Below, piece by piece: positions 1-9,798 of a stretch of DNA of 20,339 nt; within the stretch, counting starts at the first letter, position 1, and each line of letters opens with the position of its first letter. The translations under genes and the position numbers were made by a program. The notes beneath the pieces were generated by a model. It was not told the DNA's origin, did no database searches, and was given only the letters and a program-made list of their open reading frames with translations. Source of the stretch: Chromera velia (taxonomy: Eukaryota > Sar > Chromeraceae); assembly GCA_018398765.1 (NCBI GenBank), contig JAHBMJ010002300.1, positions 1-20,339 on the forward strand, in the 5' to 3' direction.

Positions 1-620
1 CCAAAATTTTCTGACCTTTCAAAAACAAAAAGAACGACATCCAAAAGTGCTCGAGTATCTCTCTCTCTGTTTTGTTGCATTCTACGTTACTGTGAAAAGA
101 AAAGTGACTTGACAGACGAAAGAACCGGGTCTCTGCACACGCGGAAAGAACGTTCCTGGTGCGAGGATCAACTGTGTTCAAGGCGGTTCGAGCATGCAGT
201 GAAACGACTTGCTTCGAACTCTGCCCTCCCTGAGCGGTCGAACCGCTTTGCTACCACCTAACGTTGTGTGGTGCCTCAGCTAAGACGTAGCTTGGAGACA
301 CACACTTACAAGGTCTGTCATACAAGGGTTCTGCTTCTAGAGACTGTCATTGACATACGAAAGCTTGACTCATGATTGACTGCCTGCATGTGCATGACTT
401 AATTGCAATTCCCCTAATTGCATGCGCGAGGTCGCTCGGCATGCGCACGCTTCATGCAATCCTGACATACGACTTGCATGCCGTGGCGCGGCTTGAAGGC
501 CTCGCCACGTTACGACTGGATGACAGATTGACCTCGAAGATTTGAGGTTAAAGGGTCAGATTTGAAGTAGATTTGATACGATTTGATAGACCCTATCATA
601 CTACAGTTTCTTAGGCCTAA

Positions 621-663
621 GATTTGATTTGAGGTTAAGCCCTACTTTAAATCAAATCAAATC
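621..663. repeat. Perfect inverted repeat, 12-bp arms
   Basis: The arm gatttgatttga (621-632) is exactly complementary to tcaaatcaaatc (652-663), with a 19-nt loop. Related GATTTGA words occur just upstream (about 536-590), so the hairpin sits in a small field of the same motif. It could be the relic of a MITE-like element or a chance product of a simple repeat. No target-site duplication was identified. Confidence 0.6.
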
Positions 664-1580
664 CAGTCATTATATATGACTAAATACTAGAGTAAATAGC
701 AGTAATAAATACAGGTCGGCCATACAGGAAAGTCCGACGCATGTATATGCTTTTCCTGGATGCCACACATCGAACCTAGCGCGAACACTCGGCATTGGGG
801 CCTACAAGTATCACAGAATAAAACAATATATATATCTTAGTTTAATTGTTATGCAGAAAATGCTTTTTTCTTTTCTTTTTTGTTATCTAAAACAACTGTT
901 GTTTATCTGTTGCACGGAAGCTGCACAAGTGTTGCAAGGTGTTGGAGCTAGTGTTGGAGGCCGTTTAAAAAAAAATGTATATATATATCCCAATTTTTTA
1001 GATTTTTTTTTCTCTTTTTTTTTTGTGATACGCCTAGATTGGGGCAAGAAGCCAGTCCTCCAGACATTAGTAATCCTATCTTAGGCGTTGGCTAAAGAAA
1101 CTAAAATACCTATAGTTTTTTGAAACTTAAAAAAAAAAAATACATGAATCTGAATCATCTGCTAGGTCATCTAACTTTTAACACAAGATCATGTGCATAT
1201 AAAACCTGTATGTGATCATTGTGATGTTAGATGTGATGTCTGCTGTGATGTCATTTAGGACTTTGAAGTCTCTTCGTTGCGAGTCTTCGACTGAATTACG
1301 TCCGCCGGTAAACTCTACATGAATTAAGTGGAGATGGAAGTGGAGCGAACTTGGATCGTCTCTGCACTAGTCTCTGCAGCTAGGGGATCGAGAGGCTATA
1401 GTCAAGAGCCTTGACAAGAGGGCGGGTTTACACGTTGCATGCGCCGAGGAGTGAACACCATGCAGGTAGACTGTCAAAGGAGGATCGGACTGTTTCCTGC
1501 ATGGCGCTTGTTGAATCAGACTAAATCAGACGTTGGGTTGCCTCTGGGATGGGTTTGGGACGAAATGTGAGTAGATTCAT

Positions 1581-1718
1581 AACCTCCAACCAACATTCGT
1601 GCTGCCAACCTGCACGGTTGCACCCAACATTCGTACTGCCAACCTCCAACCCACATTCATACTGCCAACCACCAACCAATATATTCGTGCTGCCAACCTC
1701 CAACCTGGCAACATTCGT
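1581..1718. repeat. Degenerate tandem repeat, unit about 26-34 bp
   Basis: Five imperfect copies of a unit built around 'CCAACNNTTCGTNCTGCCAACC' lie head to tail. Copies differ by small insertions and substitutions. Both strands are open through most of it, giving repetitive short peptides, as expected of a minisatellite. I do not treat either frame as a gene. Confidence 0.7.
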
Positions 1719-1943
1719 GTTCCCCGATGCAAGGGCGCATGATTCAGCTGGGAGTCACAACTTTCTGACTCACAAGACAGTCAGACATGATTTAGTCAGT
1801 CCAAGCGCAGGTGCATGAATGGCCGTACCGAATCTGTTTAACTGACAGCAACAGCAGTGAACGGAAAAACAAACCGGAAAGATTCCAGCCCTGTTTCAAG
1901 GGGGACAGGGCAGAAGGAAGGGGGCAAGGCTTGTTAGTTTCAA

Positions 1944-2612
1944 TTAACGACCAACATCGACCGAGTTGATGCCGGAAACCGTCAGGGTACCTGTGGCTGT
2001 CAGGACGTCGCAATCCGCGGTGTCGAACTCCAGCGTCGCTGTCAGATCAAGCGGGTACGCACTGGACTCTGCGGGGAGATTCACCTGTTCAACTGCGCCC
2101 CAGCCGCCGGCAAGCAGGGCTATGACTTGCCCGTTTTCTCCGATCTCTACGGTGGTAGCAGGGGACAATTCGTTGCCAATGGCGATTTTGGCACTGAAAT
2201 CGTTCGTGGCAAGGTCGTCGACGAGCGCGTCGCAGCCAGTGAGGTTGAAGATCGCAACGAAGGACTGGGTGGGGTTGGTACCGGGGGGAACGTTACCAAG
2301 ATTCATCGGCAGGTTGACAGAATCGACCTCAATGCTTTGGCCGTTGCACGGGAGGGGTCCGCTGATCGGGCCGTTGATGTCTCCTGAGATACTTTCCCGG
2401 ATATTGTCGCAGACGAGTGCCACAGCTTTGTCGCAGGGACACTTTTTCGCCTTTTTGCCTTTTTTGCCCACATCAGCAATCTTGCTGAAGTCGAAAGCGT
2501 CCGCCTTGAAGAGGTCGCCCAGCTTCAAGTCTGCGAAAAGATCTTTGTCGAACGCTCCGTGCGCCAGTGGCACACAAGCTGCTGCCACAACCAAAGCATA
2601 AAGACGAAGCAT
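1944..2612 (-). CDS. Small secreted six-cysteine protein, unknown function
   Basis: An intronless frame of 222 codons with a true ATG. Residues 1-19 form a classic signal peptide (hydrophobic core LVVAAACVPL, likely cleavage after AHG), so the product should enter the secretory pathway. A lysine cluster at 50-57 (KKGKKAKK) precedes the first cysteine and could be a proteolytic processing site. The mature part has six cysteines (58, 60, 68, 89, 127, 201), enough for three disulfides, and one N-glycosylation sequon (NLT, 123-125). The rest alternates short hydrophobic and polar stretches and is probably beta-rich. There is no transmembrane segment or GPI-like tail. I do not recognise the family. 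The gene is divergent from the NHL gene and has a TATA-like run about 165-180 bases upstream of its ATG. The long opposite-strand frame is a shadow. Confidence 0.7.
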   Translation of the reverse strand: MLRLYALVVAAACVPLAHGAFDKDLFADLKLGDLFKADAFDFSKIADVGKKGKKAKKCPCDKAVALVCDNIRESISGDINGPISGPLPCNGQSIEVDSVNLPMNLGNVPPGTNPTQSFVAIFNLTGCDALVDDLATNDFSAKIAIGNELSPATTVEIGENGQVIALLAGGWGAVEQVNLPAESSAYPLDLTATLEFDTADCDVLTATGTLTVSGINSVDVGR

Positions 2613-2846
2613 CTCTTGTCGCTAAAAGGGAAGTATATGAGTACGAAGGAAATAAGCAGAATCAGCTGCTCACGCGGTAACCGAGACTCTGCTGACAATC
2701 GATGAACAACGGCTGTCAGAAGATGAACAACACATGCAACGGCTGATGAACCAGGCGAGTGACAAAACACAAAGTTTGCGTATATATATATTCCCTGGTA
2801 CGTCCCGTGTTCTGACATTTTTAATTTTATAATATCTTACCGATAC

Positions 2847-2876
2847 ACGTATATATATATATATATATATATACGT
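2847..2876. repeat. ACGT-(AT)11-ACGT perfect palindrome
   Basis: Eleven AT dinucleotides (2851-2872) are flanked on each side by ACGT, making a 30-bp perfect palindrome that could extrude as a cruciform. It lies between two divergent genes, so it may act as an open or nucleosome-poor core of a shared promoter. That role is an inference. Confidence 0.75.
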
Positions 2877-3071
2877 ACCCTAAAAAACATGCAGCTCTTC
2901 GATCTTTGAATGCCGACGACGCAGCTCATCTGCCTGTCTGTACACAAGACCGTATAATGGCCTCGTTTCCCTCCGTCAGACCTGCAGAAAGTATATATAT
3001 ACGTCTGAATCATCTGACTTTGCGTGGGAATCGGTGTGTCAAACCTGAGAGATCAGTGAGTCAGAAACGCA

Positions 3072-3079
3072 TGCATGCA
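3072..3079. promoter_or_regulatory. TGCATGCA motif, possible AP2-factor site
   Basis: The palindromic octamer TGCATGCA lies about 205 bases upstream of the NHL-gene ATG. TGCATGCA is the best-known binding site of one AP2 class in apicomplexans. The motif is very frequent in this window (also near 5103, 10182, 10391 and 11501), so a specific role here is only a possibility. Confidence 0.3.
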
Positions 3080-3284
3080 AAAGATTCAACAACAGGACGT
3101 CCATCGACCAGTCTGACATGCAAGAGTCTGCCTCCTAGCCTCAAGTGCGTGATCTAATCGGCATTACGCAGGGCTGCAGGGGAGTGGTCGTTTCTGTCCC
3201 TCAGTTCTCTTTCGGGTGCCTTCATACCTCACTCGATCAAAGAGATCATCTTGACTGACTCATCAACGTTCAAATCTCGACAAA

Positions 3285-4686
3285 ATGGCAGGGAATCTGG
3301 ATGATTGCTACTCCGACATCAGTAGCAGCATCGAAGTGGAATTGGACGACTCGGGGGACATGCCTGAGGACGGGTACATCGTCAAGGCAAGGGACAGCGG
3401 CAGCGGTGTGGCAGACACTATCGACAAGCTGCAGGACGAACTGACACCCGAGGAGAGGAGCGGGCCTGTCCTGTCACTTGACGGTACCTTCCCTTCTTCC
3501 CTTGCAAGCAAGGGAGCAGGAGGGATAGCCAAGAGTGCAGAAGAGAAGGGGAAAAGAGGGTCTGTGGCAACACTCGAGTCCCCCATTCTCTCCCCAACAG
3601 CGAACCTCACTCTTCCGTTCGAATCCAAACGCTCCACTGGCCACTCGGGAAATTTGCCTTTGGGGACCGACCTCACTGGAGACCTCCCCTCTGCAGCCGC
3701 TAGCGGTGTGCAAGACGCTGGGAAGGTGAGTGCTGCGCCTTCATCTGAGTCCAAGGCACTCGCACAGCAGCCGAAGACGAAGCCTCCCCTGCCCCCCACC
3801 GAAGCAACGAAGGAAAAGAAGGTCCCCCCAGTCGCAGTCGTTCCAGAGGTCAAAAAAGATCCAGGAGCAAGTGCAGAAGAGAAGAAAAAGGAGGAGAGGA
3901 AACAGTCCGTAGGGGGCCAGAAAGAGGCAGTCGTCCCTCGTGCTCCCTCTGCCGCTCCAGCGACTCGAGACAGAAGTCCGACCTTCGGAGATTCCCACCC
4001 AGCAGCAGCAGCACCAGCCAAAGAGACAGGTATCAATCAAAAGGAAAAGGAAGAACAAGAGAAGGGGGGCCGTGCCCCAATGCCCAGTGTGATTCTTGCT
4101 GACTCCCCCACTCCCCCCCTCATGGCGACACCCTCAGCCACGGGGTCCCTCTCCACCGACGCCTTCCAACAAATTTCCTCTGTCAAGCAGCCAGGGAAGC
4201 AGCCCTCACAGGAACGACTGAGGCTGCAAACATCCGAACAAGAAAGGAAGGTCTTGGAGGACTCAGACACCTCCACCCAGCAGAAGAATTTGAGTCTGGA
4301 GTCCCGACTCCGTCCAGAAGCAGCTGTCAAAAAAGCAGAGCCCCAAAAGACCAAACAGCCCAAGACCCCGCCCCTGTGGAACCACATCGAAGAGGGCGTT
4401 CTGACAGAGGACGAAAAGAAGGCGGCAAAGGCAGCAGAGGGGGCGAGGAAGAACAACAACGTCGAGAAACGGCCCCCCCTGACTCCCTTTCTGGAGGACA
4501 GATTGAGAAGAGGAGCTGCAGACAAAGAGATGCCATCAGCAGGCAGCAGTCAAAAGGGAAAAGAGAATGGGTATCCAGAAACAGCAGAAGCAGGTGCATC
4601 ATCACAGAGAGAACCCGCAGAGGAAACGAGACCATTCGAGTTTGACCCCTTTCGACGGGCCCCTCCGCGTCCAAAGGACGAAGAGA
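3285..4686 (+). CDS. Exon 1 of NHL gene: disordered N-terminal region
   Basis: This exon starts at ATG in context ACAAAATGG and encodes 467 residues plus one base. The start is acidic (SSIEVELDDSGD). The rest is rich in Lys, Glu, Pro and Ser with no predicted fold, for example KPPLPPTEATKEKK and short KEEQEK stretches. The frame stays open to a TAG at 4731-4733, but its last 15 codons are made of a CAGTCNGT simple repeat that continues past the stop. That suggests coding ends earlier, at the donor AGA|GTCAGT (4687), which matches the gene's other donors. If the donor is not used, this is a separate 482-residue protein. Confidence 0.65.
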
Positions 4687-7600
4687 GTCAGTCAGTCAAT
4701 TACTCTGTCATGCAGTCGGTCGTCGGTTACTAGTCTTGTCAGTCGGTCATTTGGTCGGTCAATAACTCAGTCGCTCAATGAATCAGTCAGTCTGTTCGAT
4801 ATGCGCAGAGTGTAACTGACTCATGCATCCATTTAATTGCGCATTTAAGCACGCTGACATTGATGATGGCTGAGAGCGCCGCAAGGTCAGTCGGTCCCTC
4901 TCCCCGACTCCTCCATGTGGTCAGAATTGAGGCTCGCCAGTTCATTGCTTGCAGGGTTGCGGTAGGGTTAGATAGAGACTGCATGCAATTTTCGTCTCCC
5001 CTCTCTCCTTCATACACTGTCAGGCATACGCCGGTCAGTAAAAAAGACTCTGCGCCTGTCTCACAACGTCCCCCCTCTCCCCCTCTCTCCCTTTCCCCAA
5101 TGATGCATGCATCCATTCATCCATATGCAGAGCCCTGGGACGTGCGGAGAGTCGCTGAGTGGTATTCCACCCGTCTCGAGCAGAGATTCGCAGAGCCTCA
5201 GGTTCCCTGGCCAGCAGCCAGAGTGGCATCGTGCAGCACTAAGAACGAAGGCGCGTTGTTTGGGGTGTCTCCAGAGGCCCTCCCTCTCTCTGGGTGTTTC
5301 CTTCGTCCCCCCAATTTCAGGGGGGAGAAGAAGGGGATCAGACACGAACCCCACCAGTGTCTGCCTGACGGGGGGGGCGGCTTCTTCTTCTCGGACTCCG
5401 GAGACCATACCATCAGGTCAGGGGGGGGCCGTGGGGTGGAGTGGTTGGAAGAATCTCGTCTCATGCATGGGGGTCTGAATTTGCACATGCGTCCGTCCGT
5501 GTTGGCTTCGCTCGTTGATTGAATCAGCGAAGGCATGGACAGACAGATGGATGGATGGATGGAGTTACAAAGTGTTCCCTCCCTGATCATCTTTCAAATT
5601 TCCGTTCTGCCTGTTGCTGCAGATGGGTGTCCCCTTTTGCGGATGTGGTGGTGGTTGCGGGCACTCCGGGTGTTTGTGGGTACAGGGGGGACGGGGGGGA
5701 GGCTCTTGAGGCACTCCTGTGTCAGCCCAAGGGGATTGCTCTGGACCCCCACTGGAGTGATGGGAAGAGACGGCTCTTCGTTGCGGACTCTGGTGAGTGA
5801 GTGCGTGTGAGGGAGAGAAGGAAGGGATGGGCCTGTGAGTGAGCACGTAGGTGATGAGGGAGGCAGAAGAATTTCACACGCATCTGAAATTGCTGAGAGA
5901 GTCAAGTTTTACAGCGGCATGTTCAGTCACAGAGAGATGAAATGTCGGAAGCCAGGAAAGGACAAAACCACAATACACGGATGTGTCCACATTTTTCCTG
6001 CCCAACCTTCTTCTCACTTTCCTTCGTAGCCTTCATTCTCACTTTCCTGCTTCTTTTTCACTGATTACCCTAGCTTTTCACCCACCTGCACTTGACTTTT
6101 GATGACATGGTGCAGGAAACAACGTGATTCGGTGTCTCTCGTTCTCCCACCAATTCGGCAATCTCTCGGCAGTCCAGCAGAGAGGGGGATTGAGGACGCT
6201 GTCAGACGGCAGGACAGCAGACGGCACCCTCAGACCGATCCCTGTAGCCTCCATCTTCACAGTGGCTGGAGCAAAGACCCCCCCCGGCAGAATCTACGTA
6301 CACGCCCCATGGGATCCCCAGATGCATATGACCAAGAAGACTAACGCCACGGGTGTCGCTCTCAGTCATCCCTGCTCTGTCTGCTTTGGGCCTCCGCCTG
6401 GTTACCCTCTGTTGGTTGCAGACAGTGCGAACTTCTGTATTCGGAGGTTCGAACGTTCCTCTCCCCCTGCAGGGCGAGGTGATGATGCAGAGAGCGATCT
6501 GGGAGAGGAGTTCGAATTGGAGGAAGGGGAGAGTTCGTCGAAACATGGGGGAAAGGGGGCCTCAATCGTTGCGGGAATTCCAGGGGTACGTGAGTTGGTG
6601 CATGAATGCATGTGGAATGCATGTGCGTGGGGGGTGGTCATATTTGATACATCCGAATGGGTCATTCATGGCCGGGTGATTGGAAGTCTGTTGTTAATTG
6701 GGTACAGCTGTCCCTTTTGATCCTGTTGGTATGTTTTCAGAGAGTGTGCAAACTTGTGGCATATCCCGCGAATTCCTATTCTTTGATGCACATCGTTTGT
6801 TGTCTTCTATTCAGTCTAGAGTCGCTACGGTCTTGCGCTCAGTGAAAGAACCGAATCCCATTCGAGTCTTTTTCTTTTCCACTTCTCTTTGACTGGATTC
6901 TGTACATTTTCGGGGACCTCTTCTGGTTTTTCCCTTTGTTCTCCCTCTTTCTCTGACGTTCTGAGCTCCTCTGTCAATATAATCAACTCTCCGATTTTCA
7001 ATTTGAATCATGGGAGTATGCAGCGACATGGGGGCGCCCATGAGAGGCCCTCGGCTCCCCGAGCTAACGAAGTGGCTATCGGCATGGTCACTCAGGTCCG
7101 TTCGTTCGTCTGACATACAGGCAGGCAGGCACACGTATGCATATGTGACAAACACAACCAACTTGGACAGACAGAGACAAGAGAGAGGAGAAAGAGGAGA
7201 GGGCCAGATACCCATGCGGTCATCATCAGAAGAGACCGCCTGTGTTTGTGTTTTGTTTATTCAAGCGAGCAGATCGTGCCCTGGCCGTAAATTGTCCCTC
7301 CCTGCCTGCCTGCCTGCCTGCCTGCCTGGGGATATTTTGGATGGTTCAATTGAGTTCGGCAGGCAACAACTTGTCGGGAATCTGTCATTGTGGATGCACC
7401 AGTGGCACGACTTCATGATGTCACTGCAAAGGGGCCCTTTTTTCTTTTCTCTTCCTTTCTTGCACTCTTTTTGAATTTTGGTTTCTGCCACATTGTTCCA
7501 TCACCCACCGCCCGGCCGACCGCACTTGACGAGGGTGGGTGGGAAGGACTTCCTGCAAAGCCGGGTGGTTGATCGAGTGAACAAACGTTTGTACGTACGT

Positions 7601-8399
7601 GCGTGCGGACCAAGTATATGTATGCATATGTGTGCATGTATGTGCATCTGTATCTCTTGAACAGATCACAACTGACAGTGAAGGGAACGTGTTCTTCTGC
7701 GAGACGGACACACACACTGTGAGGAGAGTAGAGGTCGACCTGTCAGGGAACACCTCCAGTCCCCGACAGGCGCCCTCCTTCTACGGAAAGCTCCAGACAG
7801 TTCTCGGCATCCCACGTGCCTTCTCTCCTGAAGTGGGCTCGAGGAAGTGTCCCGTTGAGAGACTCTGCACTCCTCTAGGCATTGCCGTCTCCGACTGTGG
7901 CCGTCTCCTCTTCGTCTCTGAGAGGAGTGGCGCAGACATCAAAATGGCAGACCTGGAAGAACGAAAGCTGTTCCGTCTCGTGCGGACCCGGGAAGCACGA
8001 AAGGAGCCTTTCCGGGGTCCGATGATTGCTCTGGAGTCGGGAAGGGGGAGGGACCGTCACGGAAGAAGTTTGAAGTCTGCAGCCGCCCTGGGGTCCTCGG
8101 AGCTGGGCACAGTTCGATTCCTCACCTGGCTGCCCCCCACAGCGGCTGAGTGGCGTCGTGTGGAGATACACCGAAGTTCCGAGACAGCACGGTACCACTT
8201 TATGAACCCCTTTCATGAGTTCGAGGCAGGCGAGGGGGAACCTCCGTGTTGCGAGCCCAGACACACAGAGCCGTGTCCCCTGGGGGGGCTGTTGGCTGCT
8301 CACGAAACAGGGGCGTCTCTCTTGTGCAGCTGTTTTGAGTCGTGCTTGGAGAATGCAAAGCTAGGATTGGGAAAAGGCTTTGTTCGTGCAACTGATTAA
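3285..8399 (+). CDS. NHL-repeat propeller protein with long disordered N-terminus (spliced gene)
   Basis: Proposed exons: 3285-4686, 5131-5416, 5623-5792, 6116-6585, 7024-7095 and 7665-8399. All phases match, giving about 1,044 residues and a TAA stop. Residues 1-467 are low-complexity and charged. From about 478 the sequence carries NHL-type repeats, each with the '(F/V)-x-D-(S/T)-G-(N/D)-x-x-I-R' core: FFFSDSGDHTIR, LFVADSGNNVIR, LLVADSANFCIRR and NVFFCETDTHTVRRV. Linkers are VVAGTPG and IVAGIPG, with a typical GYRGDGG turn. NHL repeats form beta-propellers that bind protein or RNA; no enzyme is implied. No signal peptide or membrane span is visible, so it is probably intracellular. The NHL assignment is solid. 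The fusion to the 3285 frame is inferred from a matching phase-1 donor and acceptor; two separate genes remain possible. Confidence 0.7.
4686..4799. repeat. Degenerate CAGTCNGT simple repeat in intron 1
   Basis: Repeated CAGT/GTCAGT/GGTCAGT words run through the proposed donor site and past the apparent stop of the upstream frame. The repeat contains several potential GTCAGT donor words. It explains the odd SQSV..SVMQSVVGY tail of the unspliced frame. Confidence 0.6.
5131..5416 (+). CDS. Exon 2 of NHL gene: first visible NHL repeat
   Basis: The acceptor is CATATGCAG and the donor ATCAG|GTCAGG. The exon encodes about residues 468-562. RLEQRFAEPQ looks like the start of an NHL repeat, and CLPDGGGGFFFSDSGDHTI is its core. 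About 52 residues separate the two halves, far more than usual. Their DNA (5202-5357) is exactly 156 bases, in frame, and begins with GT and ends with AG, so it may be an intron. Both its splice sites (GTTCCC, ACCAG) are unlike the other sites of this gene, so I keep one exon. Confidence 0.6.
5623..5792 (+). CDS. Exon 3 of NHL gene
   Basis: The acceptor is GTTGCTGCAG and the donor TCTG|GTGAGT. The exon encodes the linker VVVVAGTPG, the turn CGYRGDGGEA, the conserved QPKGIALD segment and the beginning of the next core, RRLFVADSG. It is one of the clearest NHL units in the gene. Phase 2 in and phase 1 out agree with the neighbours. Confidence 0.85.
6116..6585 (+). CDS. Exon 4 of NHL gene
   Basis: The acceptor is CATGGTGCAG and the donor CAGGG|GTACGTGAG. 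It completes the core ADSGNNVIR, then carries a degenerate repeat (SIFTVAGAKTPPG) and another with core LLVADSANFCIRRFE. An acidic insertion follows (DDAESDLGEEFELEEGESSS) before the next linker, SIVAGIPG. The insertion would be a solvent loop on the propeller. Confidence 0.8.
7024..7095 (+). CDS. Candidate 72-nt exon 5 of NHL gene
   Basis: Exon 4 ends with AGIPG and exon 6 begins with ITTDSEGN, so about 20-24 residues are needed to complete the repeat. This segment has an ATGCAG acceptor and a CAG|GTCCGT donor, is open in phase 0, and supplies 24 residues including RHGGAHERPSAPRA, a plausible degenerate 'GDGGPA..ARL..P' turn. A rival is 7363-7419, which encodes ..DAPVARLHD. Its peptide looks more NHL-like, but its donor (GTCACT) is poor. 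Confidence 0.4.
7301..7328. repeat. (CCTG)7 microsatellite
   Basis: Seven perfect CCTG units lie inside an intron of the NHL gene. Confidence 0.85.
7665..8399 (+). CDS. Exon 6 (last) of NHL gene
   Basis: The acceptor is CTCTTGAACAG and the stop is TAA at 8397-8399. The exon opens with ITTDSEGNVFFCETDTHTVR, a textbook NHL core, followed by a further unit (LGIPR, then CTPLGIAVSDCGRLLFVSE). The last 110 or so residues (from about LVRTREARKEP) lose the repeat pattern and contain several cysteines (EPPCCEPRHTEPC, LLCSCFESC). They may form a separate C-terminal cap. I do not recognise that tail. Confidence 0.8.
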   Translation: MTTDSEGNVFFCETDTHTVRRVEVDLSGNTSSPRQAPSFYGKLQTVLGIPRAFSPEVGSRKCPVERLCTPLGIAVSDCGRLLFVSERSGADIKMADLEERKLFRLVRTREARKEPFRGPMIALESGRGRDRHGRSLKSAAALGSSELGTVRFLTWLPPTAAEWRRVEIHRSSETARYHFMNPFHEFEAGEGEPPCCEPRHTEPCPLGGLLAAHETGASLLCSCFESCLENAKLGLGKGFVRATD

Positions 8400-9640
8400 A
8401 ATTAATCTTGTGAACTGCAACTTTCAATTCGTATGCCCCGCTGCGATTCCTGCGCAACACAATCAGTTGTATAGTAATACTACCCTCAAAGCCTTTGGGT
8501 TCAAGGTTTGACAGAACTTCTGTAGATAAAGAGCCGTGACCAGAGGGCTGCTAGCAGGGATCGTTTACTCCCATAGGTGATTAAGAATTTTTGAGTCGCG
8601 TAGGAAGCAAGAATTTGATGTAGGTGTGTCTGTTTAGGATAGGTTTTTATATTCCGGGAGTCAAAGCTCCTAGCAAAGCTCTGAAAGTTTAAAACATGAC
8701 CTACTAATAGACGCATAACATTATGTGGGATGATACACTGGGATCGTCTACTTGAATTTTTTAGACATAGAAATAAAAACATTCACATAAATAAAACTAA
8801 AACCATTAACTACTAAATGTTTTTTCTTATATAATTGCTTTTTATTTCATTATAAACCAATTTTTTTGTAAACTAGCTATGGTAAACCTGTTTTCTCCTT
8901 GATGATACTACACCATGCAATATACAAAACGCTAGACAAAACGACTCTCAACTTTATCATAAATTTAACATAAAAACTTTAATTCAGTTTACCGCTAGGT
9001 TTACCGTGACTAGTCTCAGACTCTCAGTTTAATGTTTCAAAAAATCCCAGAAAAATGTTCAAAAAAATAATTGTCTTTAATTAAATGGTGTTGTCAGAGT
9101 GTAGTGACAAAAAAAGAATGTGGAACGAACGAAGTCATATTTAAGAGATTCAGAAAAAAATCTGTTCTTGGGCCTGCACTGGCAGCTGACTAAGAACACA
9201 TGAATATTGCTTTCAATCGTTTTTCTAGAGCTTTTCTTTTATGTAACAAATTACGTTATATGGTTTGTCCTAAAATTGTTGTCGTCAATTTACCGAATAG
9301 AAATTGCATGATTTTATCTAGGGTTTTATACATTTATTTTTTACTACCATATTTGGTAACCAGACTTAAGGCCCGGAATTAAGCTAGAATTCAATGAAAG
9401 CAATTCTTGGTACTAAGTTGGTAGATATAAGTTCCCGCAATGACAGCGGCAATGTGAATAGTCTATATGGCTTCAAGTTAAATAATAGTAATGCATGATG
9501 ATTAGACGATGAATGATGATTTCAGAAATTAACTCAGAATTTGAAAGACTTCTGAGACTCGGATACGGTATACCTCAAAATGTACCAACGAGTACCCCAG
9601 CTAGTACCCCAGCCAAAAACATTCAATCAGTGTTTTTGCT
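8400..9640. other. AT-rich intergenic island
   Basis: About 1.2 kb directly after the NHL gene is clearly richer in A and T than its surroundings and lacks the CA/CT-rich texture of the rest of the window. Two short frames (8501-8782 minus, 9200-9382 plus) show no recognisable protein. Possible origins are an old mobile element, an organelle-derived insertion, or simply 3' UTR and intergenic DNA. Confidence 0.5.
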
Positions 9641-9796
9641 GTATTAATTATTTTTCACTAAACACGTACGTTCGTGTTGAGAGCAAGACGTGCCGTAACT
9701 TTGAATTGATCTTTGCAGCATTTTGATCCTTCTCTTTCAGTGACTCCTCCGCCACGCAGCTTAGAGGGTGCAGCGCGGCGCATTCAGTAGCAAACA

Positions 9797-9798
<2 letters not shown>

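Larger units (their letters stand above)
1..1943. other. Gene-poor left flank
   Basis: I see no convincing coding region here. The few open frames are short, begin at non-ATG codons or are made of T-rich or tandem-repeat sequence. From about 540 to 1250 the composition becomes AT-rich, with poly-T and poly-A runs near 1005-1025 and 1128-1140. A hairpin-forming inverted repeat and a degenerate tandem repeat are listed separately. The right end should contain the 3' UTR of the minus-strand secreted-protein gene that stops at 1944, but no clear polyadenylation signal could be chosen. Confidence 0.6.
2613..3284. promoter_or_regulatory. Divergent promoter region between two genes
   Basis: These 672 bases separate the start codons of the minus-strand secreted-protein gene and the plus-strand NHL gene, so both promoters must lie here. 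Visible elements are a TATATATATA run at about 2779-2790, an AT palindrome at 2847-2876, another TATATATA at about 2992-3001 and a TGCATGCA site at 3072-3079. The plus-strand ATG at 3285 is in the favourable context ACAAAATGG. Which elements act on which gene is not decidable from sequence alone. Confidence 0.5.

Noticed and set aside
851-1084. Plus-strand 77-codon frame
   Set aside because: It consists of T-rich sequence encoding mostly Phe and Leu, with no domain or splice context. It is probably chance in AT-rich DNA.
1966-2601. Long plus-strand frame of 211 codons
   Set aside because: It is antisense to the secreted-protein gene, which has a clear signal peptide, cysteine pattern and start. 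This frame is its shadow.
3308-4525. Long minus-strand frames opposite exon 1 of the NHL gene
   Set aside because: They are Ser/Phe-rich mirror images of the Lys/Glu/Ser-rich plus-strand coding sequence, with no independent support.
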